The position numbers and the translations under genes were made by a program. 12,717 nt of DNA. Source: 66-474 sp051962095 (GTDB lineage: Bacteria; Pseudomonadota; Gammaproteobacteria; Xanthomonadales; Rhodanobacteraceae). Where the stretch lies: contig JBQCCP010000078.1 in the NCBI GenBank assembly GCA_051962095.1, forward strand, positions 1-12,717. The letters are read 5' to 3'. The notes under the pieces are model-generated. The model worked only from the letters and a program-made list of their open reading frames with translations. It did no database searches and was not told where the DNA came from. The first letter of the stretch is position 1; each line of letters opens with the position of its first letter. Below, in pieces: positions 1 through 6,329 of this stretch.

Positions 1-847
1 AGGCGCGGCCTTGATCGGCCAGCTCCGTCCGCACAACGCGCCGGACCGGCTTGCAGCGTATGCGCAACGCAAGCTCAATGCGTTCTCGCTGGAACTGCTG
101 CCGCGCACCACCCGTGCGCAGGCGATGGACGTGCTGTCTTCGCAAGCCGCGGTGGCAGGCTATCGCGCGATGCTGATCGCGGCCGAAGCCGCGCCGAAAT
201 TCTTCCCGATGCTGACCACCGCCGCCGGCACGCTGCGTCCGTCGAAGGTGCTGGTGATCGGCGCGGGCGTCGCCGGCTTGCAGGCCATCGCGACCGCGCG
301 CCGGCTGGGTGCAATGGTCGAAGGTTTCGACGTGCGCCCGGAAACGCGCGAGCAGATCGAATCCCTGGGTGCAAAGTTTTTGGACCTCGGTGTAAACGCC
401 GCAGGGCAGGGTGGCTACGCACGCGAGCTGACCGCCGACGAGCGCGCGGCGCAGCAGGCGAAACTCGCCGAACACGTCAAGACCGTGGACGTGATCGTCA
501 CCACTGCGGCAGTGCCGGGCCGTCCATCGCCGAAGATCATTCCGTTGTCGATGGTCGACGGCATGAAAGCGAGTGCGGTGATCGTCGATCTCGCGGCAGA
601 AGGCGGCGGCAACTGCGAAGCGACGAAACCCGGCGAGCGCGTGCAGCGCAACGGCGTCACGATCATCGGCCCGCTGAATCTTCCGTCGGGCGCGCCGCTG
701 CACGCTTCGGAAATGTACGCGCGCAACCTCGCGCACTTCAGCGAACTCGTGATCGCCGACGGTGCATGGAAACCGGATTTCGAAGATGAACTGGTCGCGA
801 AGACCTGCGTGGCCCGTAACGGCGAGGTCGTGTTCGGCAAAACCTGA
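1..847 (+). CDS. pntAA: NAD(P) transhydrogenase subunit alpha part 1 (PntAA), 5' end cut by window
   Basis: This is the soluble NAD(H)-binding domain (dI) of the proton-translocating transhydrogenase, which moves hydride between NADH and NADP+ at the cytoplasmic face of the inner membrane. The reading frame is open from the first base (first full codon at position 2), so the real start lies upstream. About 281 residues of a family member usually near 370-380 are visible. The family signature RAQAMDVLSSQA lies near 115-155, followed by the Rossmann dinucleotide loop GAGVAGLQA (about 262-288) and the region around GFDVRPETREQIESLGAKF. The protein ends without the three-helix membrane part found in fused PntA, which is encoded separately at 2880. 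It faces three minus-strand genes, with only 45 bp between its stop and the converging DUF3106 gene. Family assignment is firm; the true start cannot be seen. Confidence 0.95.
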   Translation, partial: GAALIGQLRPHNAPDRLAAYAQRKLNAFSLELLPRTTRAQAMDVLSSQAAVAGYRAMLIAAEAAPKFFPMLTTAAGTLRPSKVLVIGAGVAGLQAIATARRLGAMVEGFDVRPETREQIESLGAKFLDLGVNAAGQGGYARELTADERAAQQAKLAEHVKTVDVIVTTAAVPGRPSPKIIPLSMVDGMKASAVIVDLAAEGGGNCEATKPGERVQRNGVTIIGPLNLPSGAPLHASEMYARNLAHFSELVIADGAWKPDFEDELVAKTCVARNGEVVFGKT

Positions 848-892
848 CGAATCACTCCCGCAAGGAAGCGCAGCAGCAAGCGACGGCTTCGC

Positions 893-1438
893 TCAATGCC
901 CCTTCGGCGGATGCACCGGAACGGGCCTGTCCGCCTGCCCGGTGGCCCAGCGGCGGCGTTGTTCGGGCGTCATGGTGCGCCAGCGTTCGCGCAGCGCGCG
1001 ACGTTGTTCCGGCGGCAGCGACTGGAACTTGCGGAAGGCTTCGCTGACCTTCGCGCGTTCCGCGGGCGTGAGGTTGTGGAAGGCGCGCGCGTTTTCGCGC
1101 ACCTGGCGACGTTGCTCCGGGGTCATCTGCGACCAGCGGGTCAAACGCTCCTGGATTTGCTGCTGGCGCTCCGGCGACAGTGTCGCCCAGTGCAGCGCAT
1201 GTTCGGCCAGACGGTGTTGCCGGCCCGGTTGCATCTGGTTCCATTCGCCTTGCAGCGGCGCGAGTATCCGCTGCTGGTCGGCGGAAAGACTGGACCACTG
1301 GAGCGCCTGCTTCGGCGCCTCCGCATTCGCGGAGGCGCGCTGCATCGGAATCGCCGGATCGGTCTGGGCGAATCCTGCGCTTGGTGCACCGAACAGGCAC
1401 GCCGCGACCAGCAACGTCGGCAGGACCGGTACACGCAT
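893..1438 (-). CDS. DUF3106 exported repeat protein
   Basis: The protein is 181 residues and begins with a cleavable-looking signal peptide (MRVPVLPTLLVAACLFGAPS, then AGFAQ), so it is probably periplasmic. The mature part is a string of helical repeats of the type WSSLSADQQRIL, WATLSPERQQQI, WSQMTPEQRRQVREN, FHNLTPAERAKV, FQSLPPEQRRAL and WRTMTPEQRRRW, typical of DUF3106. The biochemical role of the family is unknown. It is the last gene of the minus-strand sigma operon: its ATG lies 1 nt after the TGA of the gene at 1440 (TGAaATG), so translational coupling is likely. The start is chosen for the signal peptide and the coupling; a longer reading frame exists upstream but has no supporting features. 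A role downstream of, or in sensing for, the sigma/anti-sigma pair is inference from operon position only. Confidence 0.82.
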   Translation of the reverse strand: MRVPVLPTLLVAACLFGAPSAGFAQTDPAIPMQRASANAEAPKQALQWSSLSADQQRILAPLQGEWNQMQPGRQHRLAEHALHWATLSPERQQQIQERLTRWSQMTPEQRRQVRENARAFHNLTPAERAKVSEAFRKFQSLPPEQRRALRERWRTMTPEQRRRWATGQADRPVPVHPPKGH

Positions 1439-1439
1439 T

Positions 1440-1874
1440 TCAGCGGCCGCCTCCGCGGGACGTTGCGACCGTCGGCTGCGCCGCCAGCCAGCGATAGAAG
1501 TCGAGGTCCTGCACCATTTCCATCCGGGTGCTGCCGATCTCGGGGATGATTTCTTCCTGTACACCAACGTCATCCGTGATGGCGGGCGCCGACGATACCG
1601 CGGTTGCTGCCGGTGCGATCTGCCGCTCGGGATGCATCCACACCACGCCGAGTGCCAATGCACAGCACGCCGCGGCGCCGGCCAGCGGTGCCCACATCCG
1701 CGACGCGGGGCGCGCTGCGCCGACGTGCGCCGCCTTGCGGCGCGCCATGCCGAGCCGCAGGGTGTGATACGAGTCGGTGTTCTCGCAGGCGTTCTTGAAG
1801 ATCGCCCGCGCACGCGATTCGATTTCCGCATCGCCGGGCCGTTCGCGAATAGTGTTTTCCGGCACCTTGTTCAT
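1440..1874 (-). CDS. single-pass membrane protein, putative anti-sigma partner
   Basis: This 144-residue protein has a charged cytoplasmic N-terminus of about 60 residues (MNKVPENTIRERPGDAEIES, then RARAIFKNACENT). One hydrophobic segment follows near residues 62-80 (WAPLAGAAACCALALGVVW), then a periplasmic tail that includes the motif MVQDLDFYRWLAAQP. It has no histidine/cysteine zinc anti-sigma motif that I can see. Its start codon overlaps the stop of the sigma-factor gene by 4 nt (ATGA), and its stop is 1 nt from the next ATG. The layout (soluble N-terminus, one TM helix, periplasmic tail, coupled to a sigma gene) fits an anti-sigma factor. It resembles small DUF3619-like proteins that I associate with xanthomonad sigma operons, but I cannot confirm the domain without a search. 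Role inferred, not shown. Confidence 0.68.
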   Translation of the reverse strand: MNKVPENTIRERPGDAEIESRARAIFKNACENTDSYHTLRLGMARRKAAHVGAARPASRMWAPLAGAAACCALALGVVWMHPERQIAPAATAVSSAPAITDDVGVQEEIIPEIGSTRMEMVQDLDFYRWLAAQPTVATSRGGGR

Positions 1875-2512
1875 CGCCAATCCTCGAGTTGCATCCGCAG
1901 CGCATCCATGGCGCGCGACAAATGGGTTTTCACGCTGCCGGCGCTGCAGCCCATCGCCTTCGCGGTGTCGGCCACGTCCAGGCCTTCCAGCACCCGCAAC
2001 AGGAAGGCCTGTTGCTGGCGGCGCGGCAGCGCACGGATGGCCTTCGACATTGCCGCGTGCGCCTGCCGCGAAGCCAGTGCGCGTGCTGGATCGGGGCCCA
2101 GGTCCGGCGCTTCCCATGCCGGCAGTTCCTCGTCGTCGTCGTTGGTGGCGCGCCCGGTCCAGACCAGAATCCGGTTGCGCACCGTGCGACGGCGCTGCAG
2201 GTCGGTGATGCGCCGGCGCAGGATGCCCCAGAACAGCGGCGGCCATTCCTCGGCCGGCTTGGCGGCGTAGTGCCGGACCAGCCGCAGCATCGCGTCCTGC
2301 ACGGCGTCCAATGCCTCGTCCGGGTCGTGCAGCGCGATTTCCGCGACGCGCCACGCCCGCCGCTCGATCGAGGCCAGGAATGCTTCGATCGTCGCCGCGA
2401 CCGGGCGCTGTGGCTCGACGACCGGCGCCGCGACGGGCGCTTCCAGTATCGCGACGGCGTTCATGGCAACCCCGCTGGCGGGGATCGGTTCGGCATCCGT
2501 TGTCTCGCGCAT
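1871..2512 (-). CDS. RNA polymerase sigma factor, sigma-70 family (ECF-like)
   Basis: This is a small sigma factor with only regions 2 and 4. Region 2 (FLASIERRAWRVAEIALHD, then PDEALDAVQDAMLRL and FWGILRRRITDLQRRR) binds core polymerase and the -10 element. After an acidic linker (NDDDEELPAWEAPDLGPDP), region 4 holds the helix-turn-helix: IRALPRRQQQAFLLRVLEGL, then DVADTAKAMGCSAGSVKTHLSRAMDAL. Start choice is uncertain. The ATG at 2512 (213 residues) has GAGG 10 nt upstream; ATG 2464 (197 residues) and ATG 2536 are in frame and have weaker ribosome sites. The gene overlaps the next one by ATGA. It is divergent from pntAB across a repeat-rich interval, so the two may share control. Family certain; regulon unknown. 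Confidence 0.88.
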   Translation of the reverse strand: MRETTDAEPIPASGVAMNAVAILEAPVAAPVVEPQRPVAATIEAFLASIERRAWRVAEIALHDPDEALDAVQDAMLRLVRHYAAKPAEEWPPLFWGILRRRITDLQRRRTVRNRILVWTGRATNDDDEELPAWEAPDLGPDPARALASRQAHAAMSKAIRALPRRQQQAFLLRVLEGLDVADTAKAMGCSAGSVKTHLSRAMDALRMQLEDWR

Positions 2513-2630
2513 CCTGACTTGTCCTCGATAACGCATCAGCGCTCGCGGGGTTGACTGCCGCATGCCGGCCGCGCTTGCCGGTATGATGGCCTTGGGGTCT
2601 GTGAACACTGTGCCAAGTGGCCGCGCTGTC

Positions 2631-2718
2631 GGCCCTTTGCCTGCAGGGCAAGGAAGAGTGAGGAAGATGTATGTCGATACATCGACGAGCGATGACGCAG
2701 CCATGCGGGCAAAGGGCC
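2631..2718. repeat. internal inverted repeat with concentric hairpin
   Basis: GGCCCTTTGCCTGCA (2631-2645) pairs with TGCGGGCAAAGGGCC (2704-2718) at 14 of 15 positions. At the exact centre of symmetry (2674.5) is a second hairpin, ATGTAT-GTCG-ATACAT (2667-2682). The sharing of a centre by two independent stems suggests a designed fold or palindromic element rather than chance. It sits wholly inside the larger 26-bp inverted repeat but is not concentric with it. Confidence 0.7.
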
Positions 2719-2770
2719 CCGGCCCGAAGGGTTGCTCCGCAGCGGCCGCCATCCGTCGGCGCGCACCTTG

Positions 2771-2789
2771 GCCAGAGAACCACTCTGGC
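2771..2789. repeat. perfect 7-bp hairpin inside the pntAB upstream element
   Basis: GCCAGAG, a 5-nt loop (AACCA), then CTCTGGC. With the 2631-2718 arm and the 26-bp closing stem it would make a multi-branched fold of the 2594-2863 segment. No T-tract follows, so it is not an intrinsic terminator. Confidence 0.6.
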
Positions 2790-2879
2790 GCTGCGGCGCG
2801 CACCTCGTCTGGCAGCCGCTCCGGAAGCAACGCGACTCACTTGGCATAGCGTTCACAGACCCCGCTACGGGAGGCGACC

Positions 2880-3194
2880 ATGATCACCGGCTTTCTCGCA
2901 CTCTACATCTTCATGTTGGCGGCCTTCACCGGCTACGAGATCATCAGTCGGGTCCCAGTCATTTTGCACACGCCGCTGATGTCCGGTTCCAACTTCGTGC
3001 ACGGCATCGTGCTGGTCGGCGCGATGGTGGCGCTGGGGCACGCAGAGTCCCCCGTCGAAATCGCGATCGGCGTTATCGCGGTGCTGCTGGCCGCCGGCAA
3101 CGTGGCCGGCGGCTACGTCGTCACCGAGCGGATGCTGGAGATGTTCAAGACTTCGAGGCCCGCTTCTCCGCAGCCGGCGGAGAAAAAGCAATGA
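2880..3194 (+). CDS. pntAB: NAD(P) transhydrogenase subunit alpha part 2 (PntAB)
   Basis: This 104-residue membrane piece of the alpha subunit has three helices, at about residues 3-22 (FLALYIFMLAAFTGYEII), 38-55 (FVHGIVLVGAMVALGHA) and 61-82 (IAIGVIAVLLAAGNVAGGY). It joins PntB to form the proton channel (dII) of transhydrogenase. The characteristic GYEIISRVPVILHTPLMSG segment is present. A strong ribosome site, GGGAGG (2869-2874), lies 5 nt before the ATG. Its stop overlaps the pntB start (ATGA), so the two are co-translated. The partner alpha part 1 is 2 kb upstream beyond an antisense operon, which is unusual, because the family is normally encoded as a contiguous AA-AB-B set. Its immediate upstream sequence is the right arm of the 26-bp inverted repeat. 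Confidence 0.94.
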   Translation: MITGFLALYIFMLAAFTGYEIISRVPVILHTPLMSGSNFVHGIVLVGAMVALGHAESPVEIAIGVIAVLLAAGNVAGGYVVTERMLEMFKTSRPASPQPAEKKQ

Positions 3195-4660
3195 TGCTCC
3201 CGGCCTGGATGCCCACCATCGTCGAAGCGATCTATTTCATCGCCGCCGTTCTTTTCATCTGGGGATTGAAGCGCATGAGCTCGCCGCGCACTGCGCGCAC
3301 GGGCATCGTGTGGGCCGGTGCGGGCATGGCGGCCGCGATCGTCGTGACGTTCTTCCTGCCGGGCATGCACAACCTCGCCTGGATGATCGGCGCGATCGTG
3401 GTGGGCGTGGTGGTGTCGTGGATCGTCGGGCGGCGTGTGCCGATGACCGCGATGCCGCAGATGGTGGCGCTGTTCAACGGGATGGGCGGCGGCGCGGCGG
3501 CGGCGATCGGCGTCGTCGAGCTGATCAAGTTCAACGCGGCGCTGGGCCTCGTGCCGAACACCTCGCCGATCCAGCCGGAAGCCTGGGCCGACGTGGCGGG
3601 GCACCTCGGTACCACCGAACTGGCGCTGGCCTACGTCGGCGCACTGATCGGCGCGGTGTCGTTCACGGGTTCGCTGATCGCGTTCGCGAAACTGCAGGGC
3701 TGGATGGACCGGCGCTTCGTGTTTCCGCTGCAGCGCTGGGTAAATCTCGCGATCTTCGCCGCCGCGATCGTGTGCGGCGCGCTCGCGCTCGCCGCGGGCA
3801 TCCAGGGCCATGCGTTCGCGTGGGGTCTTCTGGTCGGCTTTATCGTGCTGTCGCTGGTGTTCGGCGTCGCGATGACGCTGCCGATCGGCGGCGCGGACAT
3901 GCCGGTGGTGATCTCGATGTACAACGCCTTCACGGGCCTTGCGGTCGCGTTCGAAGGTTTCGTGCTGCAGAACGAGGCCATGATCATCGCCGGCATGGTG
4001 GTGGGCGCGGCCGGCACGCTGCTGACGCAGTTGATGGCGAAGGCGATGAACCGTTCGCTGGGCAACGTGCTGTTCGGCAATTTCGGCGGGGGCGGCGGCG
4101 CGGCCCAGCAGGAAATCTCGGGCGCGTTGAAACCGGTCGATGCCAATGACGCAGCGGTGATGATGGCGTACGCGGAACGCGTCGCGATCGTGCCGGGCTA
4201 CGGCATGGCGGTTGCGCAGGCGCAGCACAAGATCTGGGAATTCGCGAAGCTTTTGATCGATCGCGGCGTCAAGGTGAAGTTCGCGATCCATCCGGTGGCG
4301 GGGCGCATGCCGGGACACATGAACGTGCTGCTGGCCGAAGCCGGCGTGCCGTACGACCTGATCGAAGACATGGACGACATCAATCCGGAATTCCCCAACA
4401 CCGACGTCGCACTGGTGATCGGCGCCAACGACGTGGTGAATCCGGTCGCGCGCACCGACAAGAATTCACCGATCTACGGGATGCCGATCCTGGACGTCGC
4501 CAAGGCGAAGAACGTCATCGTGATCAAGCGCGGCCGCGGCAAGGGTTTCGCCGGCATCGAGAACGCGCTGTTCTACGCCGACAACACGCGGATGTTGTAT
4601 GGCGATGGGCAGGCGGCGGCGAGCGAACTGGTGGCGGGGCTCAAGACGCTGGATGCCTGA
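3191..4660 (+). CDS. pntB: NAD(P) transhydrogenase subunit beta (PntB)
   Basis: This 489-residue beta subunit matches the usual family length (about 460-490). The N-terminal two-thirds is a bundle of hydrophobic helices (dII), including the conserved run MVALFNGMGGGAAAAIGVVE near residue 90 and PIGGADMPVVISMYNAFTGL near 233-252. The C-terminal NADP(H)-binding domain (dIII) shows GYGMAVAQAQH from residue 336, then HPVAGRMPGHMNVLLAEAGV, DVALVIGANDVVNPVAR and GIENALFYADNTRMLYGDG. Together with PntAA and PntAB it couples proton re-entry to NADPH formation. The start codon overlaps the pntAB stop; a second ATG follows immediately, and either could be used. A long open frame extends upstream to 2732, but that part is not coding. 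Confidence 0.96.
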   Translation: MMLPAWMPTIVEAIYFIAAVLFIWGLKRMSSPRTARTGIVWAGAGMAAAIVVTFFLPGMHNLAWMIGAIVVGVVVSWIVGRRVPMTAMPQMVALFNGMGGGAAAAIGVVELIKFNAALGLVPNTSPIQPEAWADVAGHLGTTELALAYVGALIGAVSFTGSLIAFAKLQGWMDRRFVFPLQRWVNLAIFAAAIVCGALALAAGIQGHAFAWGLLVGFIVLSLVFGVAMTLPIGGADMPVVISMYNAFTGLAVAFEGFVLQNEAMIIAGMVVGAAGTLLTQLMAKAMNRSLGNVLFGNFGGGGGAAQQEISGALKPVDANDAAVMMAYAERVAIVPGYGMAVAQAQHKIWEFAKLLIDRGVKVKFAIHPVAGRMPGHMNVLLAEAGVPYDLIEDMDDINPEFPNTDVALVIGANDVVNPVARTDKNSPIYGMPILDVAKAKNVIVIKRGRGKGFAGIENALFYADNTRMLYGDGQAAASELVAGLKTLDA

Positions 4661-4698
4661 GGGGCAAAAACGCTGCGAAGAATCGAATGAAGGGACGA

Positions 4699-4727
4699 AC
4701 AAACGCCGCGAGCGAAGCGGCTGTTGT
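4699..4727. terminator. possible bidirectional terminator hairpin
   Basis: An imperfect hairpin lies between the converging pntB and the 4810-5298 gene: ACAA, a 2-nt mismatch, then GCCGC pairs with GCGGC and TTGT around a 7-nt loop (GAGCGAA). There is no proper T-run on either strand (the minus side has only GTTTGTT), so it would be a weak intrinsic terminator at best. Position is the main support. Confidence 0.3.
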
Positions 4728-4809
4728 GAAAAGTCAGGCAAGGGATGGCCGTTCTGGTGCTCGGTGGCCGAAAGTGTTTGTTCTTGGACAGTGGTCGGCG
4801 GTGCAGCGA

Positions 4810-5298
4810 TCAGGGACGATCGCCCGAAGATGCCAGCCAAGCCGCGAAGGCGGCGCCGATGATCGCTGCGCCCGCGTACACCAGCACCGAAACCGCGTCC
4901 AGGCCGAGTTCGGCCACCTGCAGCGTCAGTCCGATGCCGCCGGCGCTGAATGCCTCCCCGAACGGGAACCCGGTGGCAGCGGCGATGCGCGCGACCGCCA
5001 CCAGGCACGCGGCATAGGCGCCCGCCAGCAGCACCGCGACGGCTGCGATTTGCGGCGCCCAGCGCGCGAACATGCAGCCGCACAGTTTCAGCACCAGCGT
5101 CAGCGGCAGTGCCAGAACGAGGATCGGCCAGCAGGGGCGGATGCCGAGCACGATGGCGGCGAACGCGGAAACGGCGCCCGTGGCGAGCGTGCACATCAGC
5201 CAGCCGAACGCGGAGGTCAGGCATCCGGCCACGCGGGCGATGGCCGAGTGCGCGCCACGGGTGGACTCGTTGGCTGGCCGGGTGGCGGAATCGTCCAA
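4810..5298 (-). CDS. multi-pass inner-membrane protein of unknown function
   Basis: I do not recognise this family. The reading frame gives 162 residues, with a polar N-terminus of about 20 residues and then about four hydrophobic segments near 23-50, 55-75, 82-105 and 130-157. A conserved-looking loop, ATGFPFGEAFSAGGIGLTLQ, lies between segments 3 and 4. It has several cysteines (GCL, LMCTL, LCGCMF, YAACL) and no obvious catalytic motif. The start at 5298 is a TTG without a clear ribosome site. The frame stays open a little upstream with no ATG, and an internal ATG (LMCTL) would cut the first segment. The gene converges on pntB and diverges from the SufT-type gene. The membrane character and length argue for a real gene; no function is assigned. 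Confidence 0.65.
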   Translation of the reverse strand: MDDSATRPANESTRGAHSAIARVAGCLTSAFGWLMCTLATGAVSAFAAIVLGIRPCWPILVLALPLTLVLKLCGCMFARWAPQIAAVAVLLAGAYAACLVAVARIAAATGFPFGEAFSAGGIGLTLQVAELGLDAVSVLVYAGAAIIGAAFAAWLASSGDRP

Positions 5299-5427
5299 GC
5301 GGATCGGGCTGCAAAACGGGATTGCTCGATGATAGACCAGCAGCCCGCACCGCGCTGTTACCGGGTTCCCATCCGGGCTTGTGCAGGACGTGCCTGACCT
5401 CCATCAAGAGGTGCGGGTGCGGCGTGT

Positions 5428-5436
5428 TGCTATGCT
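5428..5436 (+). promoter_or_regulatory. candidate extended -10 promoter for the SufT-type gene
   Basis: TGCTATGCT fits an extended -10 (TGn followed by TATGCT, 4/6 to TATAAT). No -35 is visible at 17 bp, as expected for extended -10 promoters. It would give a leader of about 48 nt before the ATG at 5491. Weakly supported. Confidence 0.33.
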
Positions 5437-5490
5437 TCCAGGTTGCGTGCCACGTCGTGCGCGCGCTCCCGATCGTCACCGTGGAAAACC

Positions 5491-6048
5491 ATGTCCGGAT
5501 TCAGTGCTTCCAGCGAACCCTTCACCCTGCAACGCGATTGCCCGGCGGTGCACGTGCCCTACGGCGACGCGGTCACGCTGCCCGCGGGCCAGACGGGCTA
5601 CATCACGCAATCGCTGGGCGGCAGCTTCACGGTGTATGTCGAGGGCAGCCTCTTCCGCGTGGATGGCAAGGATGCCGATGCGCTCGGCAAGCCGCCGCCG
5701 GCGCCGCTGTCGGTGCCGGAAAATCCGAACGACGAAGACATCGAACTGGTGGTGTGGGAACAGTTGCGCACCGTGTTCGATCCGGAAATCCCGATCAACG
5801 TGGTCGACCTCGGGCTCGTCTACGACCTCAGCATGGAACACACCGACGACGGCCAGCGCAAGGTGTACGTCAAGCTCACCTTGACCGCGCCGGGCTGCGG
5901 GATGGGCGACATCCTGGTGGAGGATGCGCGTACCAAGCTGGAGATGATTCCGACGGTGGCCGAGGCGCAGATCGACCTGGTGTTCGATCCGCCGTGGAAT
6001 CAGTCGATGATGTCCGACGAGGCCAAGCTGCAGACCGGGATGATGTAG
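5491..6048 (+). CDS. sufT: SufT-type Fe-S cluster assembly protein (MIP18/DUF59 family)
   Basis: This 185-residue protein matches the longer SufT type, with an N-terminal extension of about 85 residues before the DUF59 domain (about 88-170). The extension carries VPYGDAVTLPAGQTGYITQS and SFTVYVEGSLFRVDG. The DUF59 domain shows DPEIPINVVDLGLVYDL from residue 97 and LTLTAPGCGMGDILVEDA, with the family cysteine at residue 136. The VFDPPWNQSMMSDEAKLQTG run near the C-terminus is typical. SufT acts in the cytoplasm in maturation of Fe-S proteins; the precise step is not settled. The start is set by the N-terminal domain, since an upstream in-frame ATG would only add a low-complexity arginine/serine-rich stretch. 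The gene stands alone here; no other suf genes are in the window. Confidence 0.87.
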   Translation: MSGFSASSEPFTLQRDCPAVHVPYGDAVTLPAGQTGYITQSLGGSFTVYVEGSLFRVDGKDADALGKPPPAPLSVPENPNDEDIELVVWEQLRTVFDPEIPINVVDLGLVYDLSMEHTDDGQRKVYVKLTLTAPGCGMGDILVEDARTKLEMIPTVAEAQIDLVFDPPWNQSMMSDEAKLQTGMM

Positions 6049-6115
6049 GCGGCACGCGCCGCTGCGGCCGCACACGCGACGCCGTTCAAGTTGCTGTCCC
6101 TGCACTGAACGCGTT

Positions 6116-6133
6116 GTTGCATTGCAGCGTGAC
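6116..6133 (+). promoter_or_regulatory. upstream box shared by both S53 peptidase genes (copy 1)
   Basis: GTTGCATTGCAGCGTGAC matches the box at 9010-9027 at 16 of 18 positions. It ends 224 nt before the ATG of the first peptidase and lies beside the A/T-rich promoter-like patch. It could be a regulator site or a -35 region. It could also simply be sequence left over from the gene duplication, although most of the rest of the two leaders is not alike. Confidence 0.5.
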
Positions 6134-6329
6134 CGGATAGTTACATTTGTTTACGTTTGTCGGGTCCGCCGGCCGATGAGGGTGCCGGTCGGGCAATCCG
6201 CATTCGCGCCGTGTCGACCGGCGCGTCACATGTGAGGAATCGAACGGGGCCTTGGCGGCTTCGCTGCCGGGTGGGGAGTGGCATTGCGGATTTGCGTCGC
6301 ACGGATGCGTGCTCGCAAGGCGTGTCCGT

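Larger units (their letters stand above)
2594..2863. repeat. 26-bp inverted repeat pair flanking a 218-bp segment
   Basis: The left arm (2594-2619, GGGGTCTGTGAAC then ACTGTGCCAAGTG) and right arm (2838-2863, CACTTGGCATAGC then GTTCACAGACCCC) are reverse complements at 24 of 26 positions. As RNA, one mismatch would be a G.U wobble and the other an A.C mismatch. The arms point outward: the copy read toward pntAB ends 16 nt before its ATG, and the other copy reads toward the sigma gene. No target-site duplication is visible outside the arms and no transposase or recombinase gene lies in the window. It could be the termini of a MITE-like element, a pair of divergent operators, the closing stem of a structured leader, or an invertible segment. 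Confidence 0.85.
2513..2879. other. structured divergent intergenic region between sigma operon and pntAB
   Basis: This 367-bp non-coding stretch separates the minus-strand sigma gene from plus-strand pntAB. It contains a 26-bp inverted repeat pair, an internal 15-bp inverted repeat with a small hairpin at its exact centre, a separate 7-bp perfect hairpin, and a 14-nt direct repeat (2757-2770 and 2794-2807, 13/14 identical). I see no convincing -35/-10 pair for either gene. Reading frames crossing it use AGG, ATA, CGA and AGA codons freely, unlike the neighbouring genes, so I do not call a gene here. Confidence 0.7.

Noticed and set aside
2605..2619. TGGCAC-like motif in the repeat arms resembling a sigma-54 -24 element
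   Set aside because: The matching -12 part reads TTCAC instead of TTGC, lacking the required GC, in both arms.
1440..2840. 466-codon minus-strand frame reading through the sigma-factor region
   Set aside because: Only its last 144 codons are the real gene (start at 1874). The rest is out of frame with the sigma factor, which has clear region 2 and region 4 motifs.
2594..2863. Insertion sequence explanation for the 26-bp inverted repeats
   Set aside because: No transposase frame lies between the arms and no target-site duplication flanks them, so an IS is excluded; a non-autonomous element remains open.
2671..2883. 70-codon plus-strand reading frame overlapping the pntAB start by ATGA, with AGGAAG 4 nt upstream of its ATG
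   Set aside because: It looks like a coupled leader ORF, but codon use (ATA, CGA, AGG, AGA; many non-G/C third positions) differs from the neighbouring genes, the product is an arginine-rich non-descript peptide, and the sequence is better explained by the inverted-repeat structure. It would be worth reopening if ribosome profiling shows signal.
3113..4318. 401-codon minus-strand frame opposite pntB
   Set aside because: It is antisense to the conserved pntB; its Arg/His/Asp-rich composition is typical of a shadow frame and it has no domain.
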